The notes: a model not told the origin generated them from the letters alone. Numbered from the stretch's first letter, positions 1 through 9,204 are shown. The stretch: DNA of 64,000 bases from Piscirickettsiaceae bacterium (GCA_013215825.1 JABSQN010000004.1:124001-188000); one strand, 5' to 3'. Made by a program: numbers and translations.

Positions 1-180
1 CATCCCTATTAGGGCGAAATGTTTTAGATCCTAGCATCAAACGACATGAATATATTTTCTTACCTGTGAAACAATCTTTTTTCTTATGCGTCAAACACAG
101 TAACTTAACAGGAAATTTGAATTTCCAAGACAACCTGTTAAATACACTACTTTCGAGAGATTAACTGAAGAGATTATAAA
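1..180. other. left-edge intergenic region, no gene recognised
   Basis: No open reading frame or RNA gene is recognisable in these bases. They hold the leader of the cytochrome gene that starts at 181, including a GAAGAG ribosome-binding site about nine bases before its ATG. The end of any gene further left is not visible. Confidence 0.5.
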
Positions 181-1878
181 ATGAAATTTCCAACACAATT
201 AATACTAATATTTGTATTGAGTGGCATGTCATTGCTTGCGATAGCTGATAATCAAGACATCATTTATCTTGAACAAAACTGGTCAGATAAAGAGCGTGAA
301 TATTTTTATTTTGCCGATCAAGGTTCACGGCTTATTCCGTATGATTATTTCTTACATCTTGAGCAAGCTGATAATGACAAATTGCTCCGAAATAATGACA
401 ATATGTTTCGATTAGGTTTTATTCCAACGAATATCAGTAAAAATAACCCAGATGGCCTACCTGTAGGTTTAGCTAGAAATGGCAACCATATGGGCCCGAC
501 ATGTGCAGCTTGTCATACCCAGCAGATAACGTATCGAGACCATACAATTCGCATTGATGGTGGTCAGGCTTTTATTGACCTGAACCAGTTTCTTACTGAA
601 ATAACATCATCACTAAAAGCAACAATGCAGGATAAAGCTAAATTTGTTCGTTTTCAACAACGACTTCTAGGTGAACGCTCGTCAGATGAAGAGAATTTTC
701 TGTTGATGCAAGACCTTCAAGCAGAATATAAAAAACGTAATAATTATATGACATCAAACCATTCCAATGTCTCATCTGGTTACTCTCGCCTTGATGCCTT
801 TGGTGCAATATTAAACAAAGCGTTAGCAGCTACAGGTGTAGAAAATAACACTAGCCCACCAACAGCACCCACTAGTTACCCTTATATTTGGGATACACCA
901 CAACATGATTATGTTGAATGGAATGGCTCTCAATCGAATACAGGTGTTGGCGCCTTAGCCAGAAATATTGGTGAAGTAATTGGTGTATTTGGAAACATTG
1001 AAACTGAAACAACAACTTGGTTAGGCTTCCTTGATCGTGGCTACAGTTCCTCAATTCAAGTCAGTGAATTACGCAAGCTAGAACATGTAGTTGCTCAGCT
1101 GCATTCGCCTATGTGGCCGAAAGTGTTTCCTGAGATTGATAGTAACTTAGCTCAAATAGGTCGCGGTCTATATGAGCAACATTGTATCCAATGTCATGTT
1201 GATATAAATAGAACTGATCCACTGCGTAAAATCCAAGTACGTATGAGTACATTAGCTACAATTAACACAGATCCATTAATGGCTGAAAATGCCATTTATT
1301 TTAAAGGTAAAACAGGTAAATTTGAGGGCCGCCCTCGATATTACGTTGTTGGAAATCCACTAGCTTCTGAAGCACCAGCTATTCATATTGCTAATAATCT
1401 CATGATAGGTATTCTTAAGAATAACCCTCTACAATCATATTTAGCTAAACGCGATGCAAAAAATCTCGGCCATCCTGATGTTGTTCATCCACCTAAATAT
1501 GTTGATGGTGAGATTATTGAACATGGACTAGAGGTATCAGATCATGCTCTGCTTGCTTATAAAGCACGGCCACTAAATGGCGTATGGTCAAGCGCACCTT
1601 TTTTACATAACGGCTCTGTGCCAAATCTTTATCAGCTCCTTTTACCTGCTGAGCAGAGAACAAAGCAATTTTCACTCTGCTCATGGGAGTATGACACTAA
1701 AAATGTAGGGTATGTCAATTTAGCTATGTGTGGCACAAGTAATGATAGTTTCATATTTGATACCACTACAACGGGCAATAGTAACTCAGGGCATGAATAT
1801 GGCACAGGGTATTATGAAAAACCTGCTTTAACCAAGCAAGAACGGTGGGCCTTAATTGAATATTTAAAAACACTTTAG
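181..1878 (+). CDS. RoxA-like secreted di-haem c-type cytochrome (cytochrome c peroxidase superfamily)
   Basis: A signal peptide covers roughly residues 1-22, so the protein is exported. Two CXXCH haem sites are visible: CAACH at residues 108-112 and CIQCH at 335-339. The segment after the signal (EQNW, then DQGSRLIPYDYF) is the kind of N-terminal block seen in RoxA/LatA-type di-haem proteins, which run near 600 residues and include rubber oxygenases; others are annotated di-haem cytochrome c peroxidase. Actual chemistry (dioxygenase or peroxidase) cannot be told from sequence. It is the first gene of a tight unit with an acyltransferase and a catalase-fold protein, which suggests lipid or peroxide chemistry in the periplasm. 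Start chosen for its signal peptide and GAAGAG ribosome-binding site. Confidence 0.75.
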   Translation: MKFPTQLILIFVLSGMSLLAIADNQDIIYLEQNWSDKEREYFYFADQGSRLIPYDYFLHLEQADNDKLLRNNDNMFRLGFIPTNISKNNPDGLPVGLARNGNHMGPTCAACHTQQITYRDHTIRIDGGQAFIDLNQFLTEITSSLKATMQDKAKFVRFQQRLLGERSSDEENFLLMQDLQAEYKKRNNYMTSNHSNVSSGYSRLDAFGAILNKALAATGVENNTSPPTAPTSYPYIWDTPQHDYVEWNGSQSNTGVGALARNIGEVIGVFGNIETETTTWLGFLDRGYSSSIQVSELRKLEHVVAQLHSPMWPKVFPEIDSNLAQIGRGLYEQHCIQCHVDINRTDPLRKIQVRMSTLATINTDPLMAENAIYFKGKTGKFEGRPRYYVVGNPLASEAPAIHIANNLMIGILKNNPLQSYLAKRDAKNLGHPDVVHPPKYVDGEIIEHGLEVSDHALLAYKARPLNGVWSSAPFLHNGSVPNLYQLLLPAEQRTKQFSLCSWEYDTKNVGYVNLAMCGTSNDSFIFDTTTTGNSNSGHEYGTGYYEKPALTKQERWALIEYLKTL

Positions 1879-1891
1879 TTGGAATAAGTAT

Positions 1892-3172
1892 ATGTCTCAA
1901 GATATAGAATTATCAAAAACAGCCTTGCAGCGTGCCTTTTTTTTTAAAGAAAACTTCAAATCTATTTATACCCGCAGGGCATCTAATTATGCTTCCATAG
2001 ATGGTGTTCGTGCTGTTTCTATTATTTTAGTATTAGTTTTTCATACCTTTTTCGTCTACCAACTCGCACATCCTACTCACGATGTTGCTGCCATTATTAA
2101 CGAACTCGGCATGGGCTGGGCATGGGCTTTTAATGGTGATAAAGGTGTAGATGTGTTTTTTGTGATGAGTGGATTCTTGATTTCAGGAATATTATTCAGA
2201 CAAATCACTAAGTCAGGTCATATGGATCTGAAAAATTTCTATATTCGACGTTATCTTCGTCTTACCCCTGCTTACTACTTCACCCTGACCGTTTATTGGT
2301 TTTTGAATGGCCCTAATAGTGATTACATTTGGGCAAACTATTTTTATATCAGTAACTTTATAGATTATGGGCATCAAGCTGTAGGCTGGACATGGAGCCT
2401 GGCGATAGAAGAACAGTTTTATTTTATTTACCCACTGCTATTAATCGTGATTCTTAAATACTCCAAATCACCTGGCTACACAATGCTATGGTTATTTGTT
2501 ATTTCAATCGTTATTCGTGCTGGCATCGTATTATCTGATGAAGCTCTACGCACGTCACCCGGTAGCCGTATGTATCTTGATCATGATTATTTTAATCATT
2601 TCTTCACTGTCTTATATGACAATTTGCATTCGCGCTTTGGAAGCTTATTAGTAGGTTGTATGGCGGCATATAGTTTCCATTTCCATAAAGACAAATTAAA
2701 TATTTTTTTCAATTCCACTCAAGGAATTATCACCACCTTCATCGGAGTTGGACTGGTTATTTTCTTCATGGCTTTTGCATCTTACTTGCCCATTTACGAT
2801 GAATATCAAACCATGCACATACTGTATTACATTTTTAATCGTAATTTGTTCTCCATAGGTATTGGCATCATTATTATGGCCATGTTATTACAACAGCATG
2901 TTTTAGCAAACGCAATGCGTAACGTATTCTCATTATCCTTTTTATATCCGTTTGCCACCTTATCGTATTCACTCTATTTGATTCATCTTGTGGTAATGGC
3001 ATTAGTAATACCGGCCTTAATTAATTTAACGGTAATGATGCCCGAACAATATTCATGGTCTATAGGAGAAACCTTGCTCTATGGTTTTATCATTAGTTCA
3101 ATTCTTAGTATGGCTATCGCCACATTAATGTATTTATTTATTGAAAAACCAATAATGAATTTAAGACGTTAA
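1892..3172 (+). CDS. acyltransferase 3 family integral-membrane protein (OafA/YrhL type)
   Basis: A 426-residue multi-spanning membrane protein of the acyltransferase 3 family, which transfers acyl groups from cytoplasmic donors to cell-surface sugars or other exported acceptors. Family marks are the IDGVRAVSIILVLVFH block with its conserved His near residue 51, a GVDVFFVMSGFLIS block near 87-100, and WSLAIEEQFYFIYP near 168-181. Some ten hydrophobic segments follow to a short positively charged C terminus. It lies 13 bases after the di-haem cytochrome and abuts the catalase-fold gene, so the three are probably cotranscribed. The substrate is unknown. Confidence 0.85.
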   Translation: MSQDIELSKTALQRAFFFKENFKSIYTRRASNYASIDGVRAVSIILVLVFHTFFVYQLAHPTHDVAAIINELGMGWAWAFNGDKGVDVFFVMSGFLISGILFRQITKSGHMDLKNFYIRRYLRLTPAYYFTLTVYWFLNGPNSDYIWANYFYISNFIDYGHQAVGWTWSLAIEEQFYFIYPLLLIVILKYSKSPGYTMLWLFVISIVIRAGIVLSDEALRTSPGSRMYLDHDYFNHFFTVLYDNLHSRFGSLLVGCMAAYSFHFHKDKLNIFFNSTQGIITTFIGVGLVIFFMAFASYLPIYDEYQTMHILYYIFNRNLFSIGIGIIIMAMLLQQHVLANAMRNVFSLSFLYPFATLSYSLYLIHLVVMALVIPALINLTVMMPEQYSWSIGETLLYGFIISSILSMAIATLMYLFIEKPIMNLRR

Positions 3173-4273
3173 ATGATATTTAAACTATTAAAAAATTTGG
3201 TTCTAAGTCTAATTGGCTTGTTTTTTCTATTGGTTATATTGCTTTATTTTCATAATCAAAGCCATGCACCCGTCACCATAGAAGAAGTTATTCCTGCCAA
3301 TGAACCACAACAAATACAGCGCGCGACAGATAATTTTATCAATATCATAAAAGAAACGCAGACTACGTATGCCGCCCGTGGTGCCCATGCCAAAGGCCAT
3401 GCCTGTGTTAAGGCCTATTTTGATATTAATAACGACATTGATTCACAATTACAATATGGCATATTTAAAACACCTGGGAAACGCTATAAAAGTTGGATCC
3501 GTTTTTCGAATGGTAGCTCTAACATGGCTAAAAGTGATGATGGTGCAAAAGATTCACGCGGTATGGCAATAAAACTATTAAAGGTTGAATCTAGCAGCAA
3601 CCACACTCAAGAATTTTTAGCCCACAATAGTCCTGCTTTTTTCTCCGTTGATTTAGAAGACTATAACAACTTAGTTGAAAGTGAAAATAAAATAAAATAT
3701 TTTCTATCTGGCTATAACCCTTTTAACTGGCGGCTTCGAGAGTTATCGCATGTTAACGATACTCTGGCTCCACCACCTTATAGTCCTATCTGGGATGAGT
3801 ATTTTAGTAATACCGCCTATAAACTAGGCCCACATAATATTAAATTTATGATGCGCTCTTGTTCTGAATCATTGCAAACAGAAAATGATATTTCTGATCC
3901 TGACTTTCTAAAAAACACACTGGTCAAAGAATTAAGCTTAGATTCCGCCTGCATGCAATTTTTAGTTCAATTACAAGATGTCAGCAAGCTAATGCCTATA
4001 GAAGATCCTAGTGTATTGTGGAAAGAGAACGATTCACCTTTTATTCCCGTAGCAAAAATCACTATTCCGGCCCAACAATTTGATACTCCCGAGCAACAAC
4101 AGTTTTGCGAAAACCTATCCTTTTCACCTTGGAATTCACTCGATGCTCACCGTCCAATCGGTGCTTTAAACCGAGTTAGAAAAATAGTGTATCAAGCTAG
4201 CTCTGACTTTCGCCATAGCATTAATCAAACCTCATCCCCACAAAATATTGATTTCTCTATTATTCATAGGTAA
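3173..4273 (+). CDS. membrane-anchored catalase-family (SrpA-like) haem protein
   Basis: At 366 residues this is far shorter than ordinary monofunctional catalases (about 480 or more) and belongs to the small catalase-fold proteins. One N-terminal membrane segment (about residues 9-27) should anchor it facing the periplasm. The distal haem motif HAKG is present near residue 72, followed by WIRFSNGSS and SRGMAIKL, which match the catalase core. RKIVY near the C terminus fits the R-x-x-x-Y proximal tyrosine motif. It starts immediately after the acyltransferase stop codon, and its end lies 12 bases from the convergent hslO end. Peroxidase or fatty-acid hydroperoxide activity is plausible but unproven. 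Confidence 0.75.
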   Translation: MIFKLLKNLVLSLIGLFFLLVILLYFHNQSHAPVTIEEVIPANEPQQIQRATDNFINIIKETQTTYAARGAHAKGHACVKAYFDINNDIDSQLQYGIFKTPGKRYKSWIRFSNGSSNMAKSDDGAKDSRGMAIKLLKVESSSNHTQEFLAHNSPAFFSVDLEDYNNLVESENKIKYFLSGYNPFNWRLRELSHVNDTLAPPPYSPIWDEYFSNTAYKLGPHNIKFMMRSCSESLQTENDISDPDFLKNTLVKELSLDSACMQFLVQLQDVSKLMPIEDPSVLWKENDSPFIPVAKITIPAQQFDTPEQQQFCENLSFSPWNSLDAHRPIGALNRVRKIVYQASSDFRHSINQTSSPQNIDFSIIHR

Positions 4274-4285
4274 TCCCCCCATTTT

Positions 4286-5182
4286 TTAATGGAGCGTTTT
4301 AGACTCGAAATTTGCCAACTCAGCTTCTGAAAATATCTGAGATACGTCCTCGCTATCAAACTGATAATGCTCATTACAAAACTCACAGGCGACTTCAATT
4401 TTACCTTTTTCATCAAGTAAGTCGTTCGCATCTTTCTTGCCAAGCAAGTGAATGGTAGCGGCAACACGTTCGCGAGAACAGCTACAGGCGAAGCTTAGTT
4501 CTGTTGATACTAATAAGCGACATTCTTCTTCATTAAATAGTCGATGAAGTAACGTGCCGACACCGAGTTCTAATAATTCATCTTGTTTAACAGTTGCTGC
4601 TAGTTGGTTGATTCGTGACCAATTTTCTTGGTCTTCATCGGCTTTATCGCCCGGCATTTGTTGCAAGAATAAACCGGCGACACTGTTTTGATTTGACGCT
4701 AGCCAGATATGAGTTTCTAATTGTTCTGATTGTTTAAAATAGACTTCTAATACGCTGGATAGTGAGTCTTCATTAAGGCTTACAACACCTTGATACGGCT
4801 GTTTGGCACCTTCAACTTCAATAGTAATGGCTAAACTGCCTTCGCCTGTTATCTCTAATAAGCTGGCATCGTCTTTTATCTCGCCATCCCATTGGGCAAA
4901 TGCTCGTAAGGTATTATCACTGGTACATTCGATCATCATGACGCTAACAGGGCCGGTTGATTTAGTCTGTAAAACTAAGCGACCATCAATCTTAACTGTC
5001 GCGGTTAATAATGCCGCTGCCGCCATCATTTCACCTAATAATCGCTGGATAGCCACTGGATATTCACGGCGTTTAAGCACTTGTTGCCAGCTATCTTGTA
5101 GATGCACCCATTCACCACGCACTGGGGCATTGTCGAAGATAAATCGCTGTAAGGTGTCAGATTGAAATTCAGTATTGGTCAT
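4286..5182 (-). CDS. hslO: Hsp33 redox-regulated chaperone
   Basis: Cytoplasmic holdase that is switched on by oxidation of a zinc-bound cysteine cluster. With the start used here the protein is 298 residues, normal for the family, and the redox centre is intact: CSC at residues 233-235 and CEFC at 266-269. The start is the ATG at 5182, preceded by GGAAA. A longer frame reaching 5224 reads through a terminator-like hairpin and has no family similarity, so it is rejected. It lies downstream of htpG on the same strand, giving a small proteostasis pair. A hairpin with a T run sits directly before its ribosome-binding site. Confidence 0.95.
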   Translation of the reverse strand: MTNTEFQSDTLQRFIFDNAPVRGEWVHLQDSWQQVLKRREYPVAIQRLLGEMMAAAALLTATVKIDGRLVLQTKSTGPVSVMMIECTSDNTLRAFAQWDGEIKDDASLLEITGEGSLAITIEVEGAKQPYQGVVSLNEDSLSSVLEVYFKQSEQLETHIWLASNQNSVAGLFLQQMPGDKADEDQENWSRINQLAATVKQDELLELGVGTLLHRLFNEEECRLLVSTELSFACSCSRERVAATIHLLGKKDANDLLDEKGKIEVACEFCNEHYQFDSEDVSQIFSEAELANFESKTLH

Positions 5183-5191
5183 AATTTTTCC

Positions 5192-5226
5192 AAAAAAAAT
5201 GCTGGATAGTTTCCTAACCAGCATTT
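5192..5226 (-). terminator. hairpin plus T-run just before hslO
   Basis: On the minus strand a 9-bp perfect stem (AAATGCTGG / CCAGCATTT, 12-base loop) is followed by eight T residues. It has the form of an intrinsic terminator for leftward transcription arriving from htpG. It ends only a few bases before the hslO GGAAA site, so it could also act as an attenuator or a leader structure for hslO. No independent hslO promoter is evident in the short space left. Confidence 0.6.
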
Positions 5227-5246
5227 TACATTATTAACTATTGTAG

Positions 5247-5334
5247 ATTGGACTTTATGACCATGGATGGTCGGTATGCCGAAAATGCAGGAGCATTTTT
5301 TCGGTCAGTCCAATATGTCGGATTGAAATCCGAC
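5247..5334. repeat. composite nested hairpin element (REP/MITE-like)
   Basis: The 88 bases between hslO and htpG contain several inverted repeats. An outer pair ATTGGACT (5247-5254) / AGTCCAAT (5307-5314) encloses the palindrome GACCAT-GG-ATGGTC (5259-5272) and an imperfect stem (CCGAAAATGC / GCATTTTTTCGG). Next to it lies GTCGGATT-GA-AATCCGAC (5317-5334), which touches the htpG stop codon. The arrangement resembles extragenic palindromic repeats of gammaproteobacteria. No second copy was seen in this window. Confidence 0.55.
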
Positions 5335-7251
5335 CTACTTAGTTAACGTTAATAACAATTCATTCAAACGTTTCACATAGCTTGCAGGATCTTCTAGCTG
5401 ACCACCTTCGGCTAATAATGCTTGATCAAACAAGATTGAAGACCAATCATCAAAACGTGAATCATCCGATTCTTCTTTTAGGCGTTCAACCATTGGATGT
5501 TCAGGGTTCAATTCAAAGATAGGCTTGGTATCAGGCCCCATTTGTTGACCTGCCGCTTTAAGCATACGCTCAAGGTTGGCGCTCATATCATTTGAATCAG
5601 CCACTAAACACGCTGGAGAATCAGTTAAACGATGTGTAATACGCACATCTTTCACTTTATCGCCTAATGTTTTCTTAACACGCTCAATTAAGTCTTCAAA
5701 GTTCTTATCGGTTTCTTCTTGTGCTTTTTTCTCAGCTTCGTCTTCCAACTCACCTAAGTCTAAATCACCTTTTGCTACAGATTGTAATTGCTTACCATCA
5801 AACTCAGTCAGTGAGTTTGTCATCCATTCATCAACACGATCCGTTAATAATAGAACTTCGATACCCTTCTTGCTGAAGACTTCAAGATGTGGGCTATTTT
5901 TCGCCGAGGCAAAACTTTCTGCCGTGATGTAATAGATCTTATCTTGTTTGTCTTTCATACGACTGACATAGTCTTCAAGAGAAACTGTTTGTTCTTCTGA
6001 ACCAGTTTCTGTGCTTGAGAAGCGGATTAGTTTTGCCAATGCCTCTTTGTTAGCAAAATCTTCACCCGGACCTTCTTTGATGACTTGACCAAACTCTTTC
6101 CAGAATTCTGCATATTTCTCAGCATCATTCTTAGCCATTTTTTTCAATTCGCCCAGTATTTTCTTCACTGAAGCGGCACGAATGCTGTCAATCGTTTTGC
6201 TACCTTGTAGTATTTCGCGTGACACATTCAAAGGCAAGTCATTAGTATCAATTACACCACGAATAAAGCGTAGGTAACGTGGCATCAATTGCTCTGCGTC
6301 TTCCATAACGAAAACACGTTTAACATAGAGTTTCAAGCCATGGCTGCTATCACGATCCCATAGATCAAATGGTGCTTTAGAGGGAATGAAAAGTAATGAA
6401 GTATATTCAATCTTACCTTCAACTTTATTATGACTCCAGCTTAGTGGATCTTGGAAGTCATGTGATACTTGTTTGTAGAATTCTTTATAGTCATCGTCGC
6501 TGATTTCACTCTTTGATAATGTCCATAATGCAGTTGCTTTGTTGACTGTTTCATCTTCTAGTTCTGCAGATTCATCGACCTTGCCCTCTTCATCAGGCAC
6601 TGGATCTTTGGTCATTACAATCGGTAGATTGATGTGATCTGAGTATTTGCTAATGATGCTACGTAAACGCCAGCTATTTAAAAACTCTTCTTGCTCTTCA
6701 CGCAAATGTAGGGTGATTTCAGTACCACGTTGTGGCAGATCAATCGTTTCAATTGAAAAGTCACCTTTACCTTGAGATGTCCATTTCACACCGTGTTCAC
6801 TACTCATGCCTGCACGACGTGTTTTTAATGTCACATTATCAGCAACAATAAAGGTTGAATAGAAACCAACACCAAATTGACCTATTAATTGTGAATCTTT
6901 AGTTTCATCACCCGTCATTTTGTCAAAGAATTTCTTGGTGCCTGAATTAGCAATGGTACCGATATTATCAATCACTTCTTCACGGCTCATGCCAATACCA
7001 TTATCAGTAATGGTGATTGTTTTCGCTTCTTTATCGAAGGCAATGCGGATCTTTAATTCAGCATCGCTTTCATATAAAGCATCATCAGACAAGGCTTCAA
7101 AACGTAATTTATCTGAGGCATCTGCCGCATTTGAAATTAATTCACGTAAGAAAATCTCTTTATTACTATATAAAGAGTGAATCATTAAATCTAATAATTG
7201 GGAAACTTCTGTTTGGAAACCAAGCGTTTCCTTATGTGCATCAACACTCAT
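5335..7251 (-). CDS. htpG: HtpG, bacterial Hsp90 chaperone
   Basis: ATP-dependent chaperone of the Hsp90 family, 638 residues, full length. The GHKL ATPase domain is clear: [10 protein letters not shown] near residue 39, DNGIGM near 82, and GQFGVGFYS near 125. Middle and C-terminal dimerisation domains follow. The ATG at 7251 is preceded by GGAGG, and upstream lies a strong sigma32-type promoter (7292-7320), so heat-shock control is expected. hslO follows on the same strand. Confidence 0.98.
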   Translation of the reverse strand: MSVDAHKETLGFQTEVSQLLDLMIHSLYSNKEIFLRELISNAADASDKLRFEALSDDALYESDAELKIRIAFDKEAKTITITDNGIGMSREEVIDNIGTIANSGTKKFFDKMTGDETKDSQLIGQFGVGFYSTFIVADNVTLKTRRAGMSSEHGVKWTSQGKGDFSIETIDLPQRGTEITLHLREEQEEFLNSWRLRSIISKYSDHINLPIVMTKDPVPDEEGKVDESAELEDETVNKATALWTLSKSEISDDDYKEFYKQVSHDFQDPLSWSHNKVEGKIEYTSLLFIPSKAPFDLWDRDSSHGLKLYVKRVFVMEDAEQLMPRYLRFIRGVIDTNDLPLNVSREILQGSKTIDSIRAASVKKILGELKKMAKNDAEKYAEFWKEFGQVIKEGPGEDFANKEALAKLIRFSSTETGSEEQTVSLEDYVSRMKDKQDKIYYITAESFASAKNSPHLEVFSKKGIEVLLLTDRVDEWMTNSLTEFDGKQLQSVAKGDLDLGELEDEAEKKAQEETDKNFEDLIERVKKTLGDKVKDVRITHRLTDSPACLVADSNDMSANLERMLKAAGQQMGPDTKPIFELNPEHPMVERLKEESDDSRFDDWSSILFDQALLAEGGQLEDPASYVKRLNELLLTLTK

Positions 7252-7291
7252 TGTAATATTGCCTCCATCGGCGTTTTTAACTTAAATTAGC

Positions 7292-7320
7292 AGATGGGGG
7301 CAAGCAGATAAGAGTTCAAG
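7292..7320 (-). promoter_or_regulatory. sigma32 (heat-shock) promoter of htpG
   Basis: Reading leftward, CTTGAAC (7320-7314), a 14-base spacer and CCCCATCT (7299-7292) match the RpoH consensus CTTGAAA-N13-17-CCCCATNT almost completely. It lies about 40 bases before the htpG start, the expected position for a known heat-shock gene. Confidence 0.85.
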
Positions 7321-7345
7321 TATTCCTGATTTTTTTATTATGAAT

Positions 7346-7372
7346 TAAAGTTATCAATCATTATGCCGCTAA
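7346..7372 (+). promoter_or_regulatory. sigma28 (FliA)-like promoter of the DUF5610 gene
   Basis: TAAA (7346-7349), a 15-base spacer and GCCGCTAA (7365-7372) match the FliA consensus TAAA-N15-GCCGATAA with one mismatch and the exact spacing. The downstream ATG at 7415 would leave a leader of roughly 35 bases. Late flagellar or motility-linked expression is the inference. Confidence 0.6.
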
Positions 7373-7414
7373 GATGGTTACACGTTGCTAACCAATATTA
7401 TGAGGTGGTAAATA

Positions 7415-7987
7415 ATGGATACTATTCAAGCTAATCAATTTGGCCACACTGTACGAGATATATCTAAATCTGAAAACAAGGGAAAAGGTGCTGAAGTGTC
7501 TGATCTTGCTCAGGTTAGAAATGATGCTAAAAAGGCACTAAATGCCGCCATAATTCAATCTTCAATAGATGTTAGTTCAACATCAAGTTCTCCTCAGGGC
7601 TTACTTTTAAAAACAGCATTAGAAGGCATTAATGATGCATTAAAAGCATCCATGGGTGATAACGCTATTCAAAAGTCCTATGATTCGGGCTTAGATGTTA
7701 GCCCCGATGCCACCGCTGATCGCATCGTCTCTTTAAGCACTGCTTTCTTTCGCTCATATCAAGAGCAACACCCCCAACTTAGTGAAGAAGAAGCGCTAAC
7801 AAAGTTTGTTGATATCATACGCGGCGGTATTGATACTGGTTTTGGTGAAGCGCGTAATATTTTAAGTGGCTTACGTGTTTTAGAAGGTGATATCGCCACT
7901 GATATAGATTCAACTTATGACTTAGTGCAAGATAAATTACAGGCATTTATTGATAGTTTTTCCAATCCTGAAGAAACTGTCAGTTAA
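7415..7987 (+). CDS. DUF5610 family protein of unknown function
   Basis: A 190-residue acidic, soluble protein without signal peptide or membrane segments. The region from about residue 60 to 175 fits DUF5610, a family without assigned function. The first 60 residues are polar and low in complexity (SSTSSSPQG), probably flexible. The start has a good GAGGTGG ribosome-binding site. A sigma28-like promoter lies directly upstream, which suggests a link to flagella or chemotaxis; no flagellar gene is adjacent. It is divergent from htpG. Confidence 0.7.
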   Translation: MDTIQANQFGHTVRDISKSENKGKGAEVSDLAQVRNDAKKALNAAIIQSSIDVSSTSSSPQGLLLKTALEGINDALKASMGDNAIQKSYDSGLDVSPDATADRIVSLSTAFFRSYQEQHPQLSEEEALTKFVDIIRGGIDTGFGEARNILSGLRVLEGDIATDIDSTYDLVQDKLQAFIDSFSNPEETVS

Positions 7988-8039
7988 AAGCATTCAACTC
8001 CGTTATAATTCTAGCTTTGCTTTATTCTAGGAGTAAACC

Positions 8040-8426
8040 TTGGAACATAATCACTACTTTAAACGTAATACTGTCTATAAAATAGAAGAAGACACGGTCT
8101 CAATAGTGGATGTTCAAGACAGTAATACTGTTACAGCTCTAGACCCATGGATGGGCATGATAGTCTCACTTGCTGATGGTCAACATTCTATCGGTCAGCT
8201 TATTCAGCATATGACAGAACAATATCCAGATAGTGCACCTGAGAACTTAGTAGAAACCATCGAGTCGGTTATCACTCGCCTCACTGAAACTGAAGCGATT
8301 GAACTAACAGCACGTCCTTCATTACTGCCATATTATCTACGTTTACCATTAGATGAACAAGATCCCAAAGAAGCGACTAAGATGATGATTAGTGATGGTT
8401 TCATTCAGCCGCCATCTAACGGATAA
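8040..8426 (+). CDS. PqqD-like small protein (TTG start)
   Basis: A 128-residue protein that resembles the PqqD/RRE-like fold: an N-terminal beta-rich part (FKRNTVYKIEEDTVSIVD) followed by helices containing SIGQLIQHM. PqqD-type domains bind precursor peptides for radical SAM maturases, but no radical SAM or precursor gene lies next to it. The start is the TTG at 8040, which has an AGGAG site at good spacing; there is no ATG at the N terminus. It is followed after 23 bases by the phosphoesterase gene. Assignment is by overall pattern only. Confidence 0.5.
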   Translation: MEHNHYFKRNTVYKIEEDTVSIVDVQDSNTVTALDPWMGMIVSLADGQHSIGQLIQHMTEQYPDSAPENLVETIESVITRLTETEAIELTARPSLLPYYLRLPLDEQDPKEATKMMISDGFIQPPSNG

Positions 8427-8449
8427 ACCATAAATAGGCATAATGATTT

Positions 8450-9202
8450 ATGCAAAATAATCAGCTACGAATATTAACCTACAATATCCATAAAGGGTTT
8501 AGTGCTGGTAATCGTCGCTTTATTTTGCATCAGCTTCGAGATGCTCTCACAGAAACAAATGCTGACATCTTATTCCTGCAAGAAATACAGGGCGAACATA
8601 AAAAACATGCAGAAACTCACCATAATTGGCCAAAATGTTCTCATCCCGAGTTCTTAGCTCAAGACGTTTGGCCTCATATTGCATATGCTAAAAATGCCGT
8701 CTATAACCTAGGTCACCATGGCAATGCTATTCTCAGTAAATATGCATTACAAAGCTGGGAAAATATCAATGTTTCTCCATATGAAAAAGCCAGTCGTAGC
8801 CTGTTACATGGCGTAATTAAATTACCTCACCTTAGCAAAGATTTGCACGTTATCTGTATCCATCTAGGCTTGTTCCATATGGAACGACGAAAGCAGCTGG
8901 AAACCTTATGTAAGCGCATTGAAGAATATGTACCTGATAATTCGCCACTTATTGTAGCTGGCGATTTTAATGATTGGTCAGGTCAGGCTGAAAAACTGCT
9001 AGCAAAACAACTTGATCTCAAAGAGGCCTATCACTCCTTACATAATCATCATGCAAGCACCTGGCCTGCTTGGTTACCTATATTTAAAATGGATCGAATA
9101 TATTATCGCGGCTTACACGCTACTTTTTGTGAACGTCCTACACATAGCTTATGGAATCAACTGTCTGATCACACTCCTCTTTTGGCTACGTTTGAGGTAT
9201 AA
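8450..9202 (+). CDS. endonuclease/exonuclease/phosphatase family protein (YbhP-like)
   Basis: A 250-residue metal-dependent phosphoesterase of the EEP superfamily. Visible motifs are TYNIHKG near residue 10, the metal-binding LQEIQG near 43, VICIHLGL near 143, VAGDFNDW near 167 and the terminal SDHTPLLA with its catalytic Asp-His. In E. coli the similar YbhP gene neighbours a cardiolipin synthase gene, and here the next gene, two bases on, is a CDP-alcohol phosphatidyltransferase, so a phospholipid-related role is plausible. The substrate is not known. Confidence 0.8.
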   Translation: MQNNQLRILTYNIHKGFSAGNRRFILHQLRDALTETNADILFLQEIQGEHKKHAETHHNWPKCSHPEFLAQDVWPHIAYAKNAVYNLGHHGNAILSKYALQSWENINVSPYEKASRSLLHGVIKLPHLSKDLHVICIHLGLFHMERRKQLETLCKRIEEYVPDNSPLIVAGDFNDWSGQAEKLLAKQLDLKEAYHSLHNHHASTWPAWLPIFKMDRIYYRGLHATFCERPTHSLWNQLSDHTPLLATFEV

Positions 9203-9204
9203 CG

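Noticed and set aside
5183-5224. Longer N terminus for hslO
   Set aside because: It reads through a terminator-like hairpin and T run, while the ATG at 5182 has a ribosome-binding site and the standard family start.
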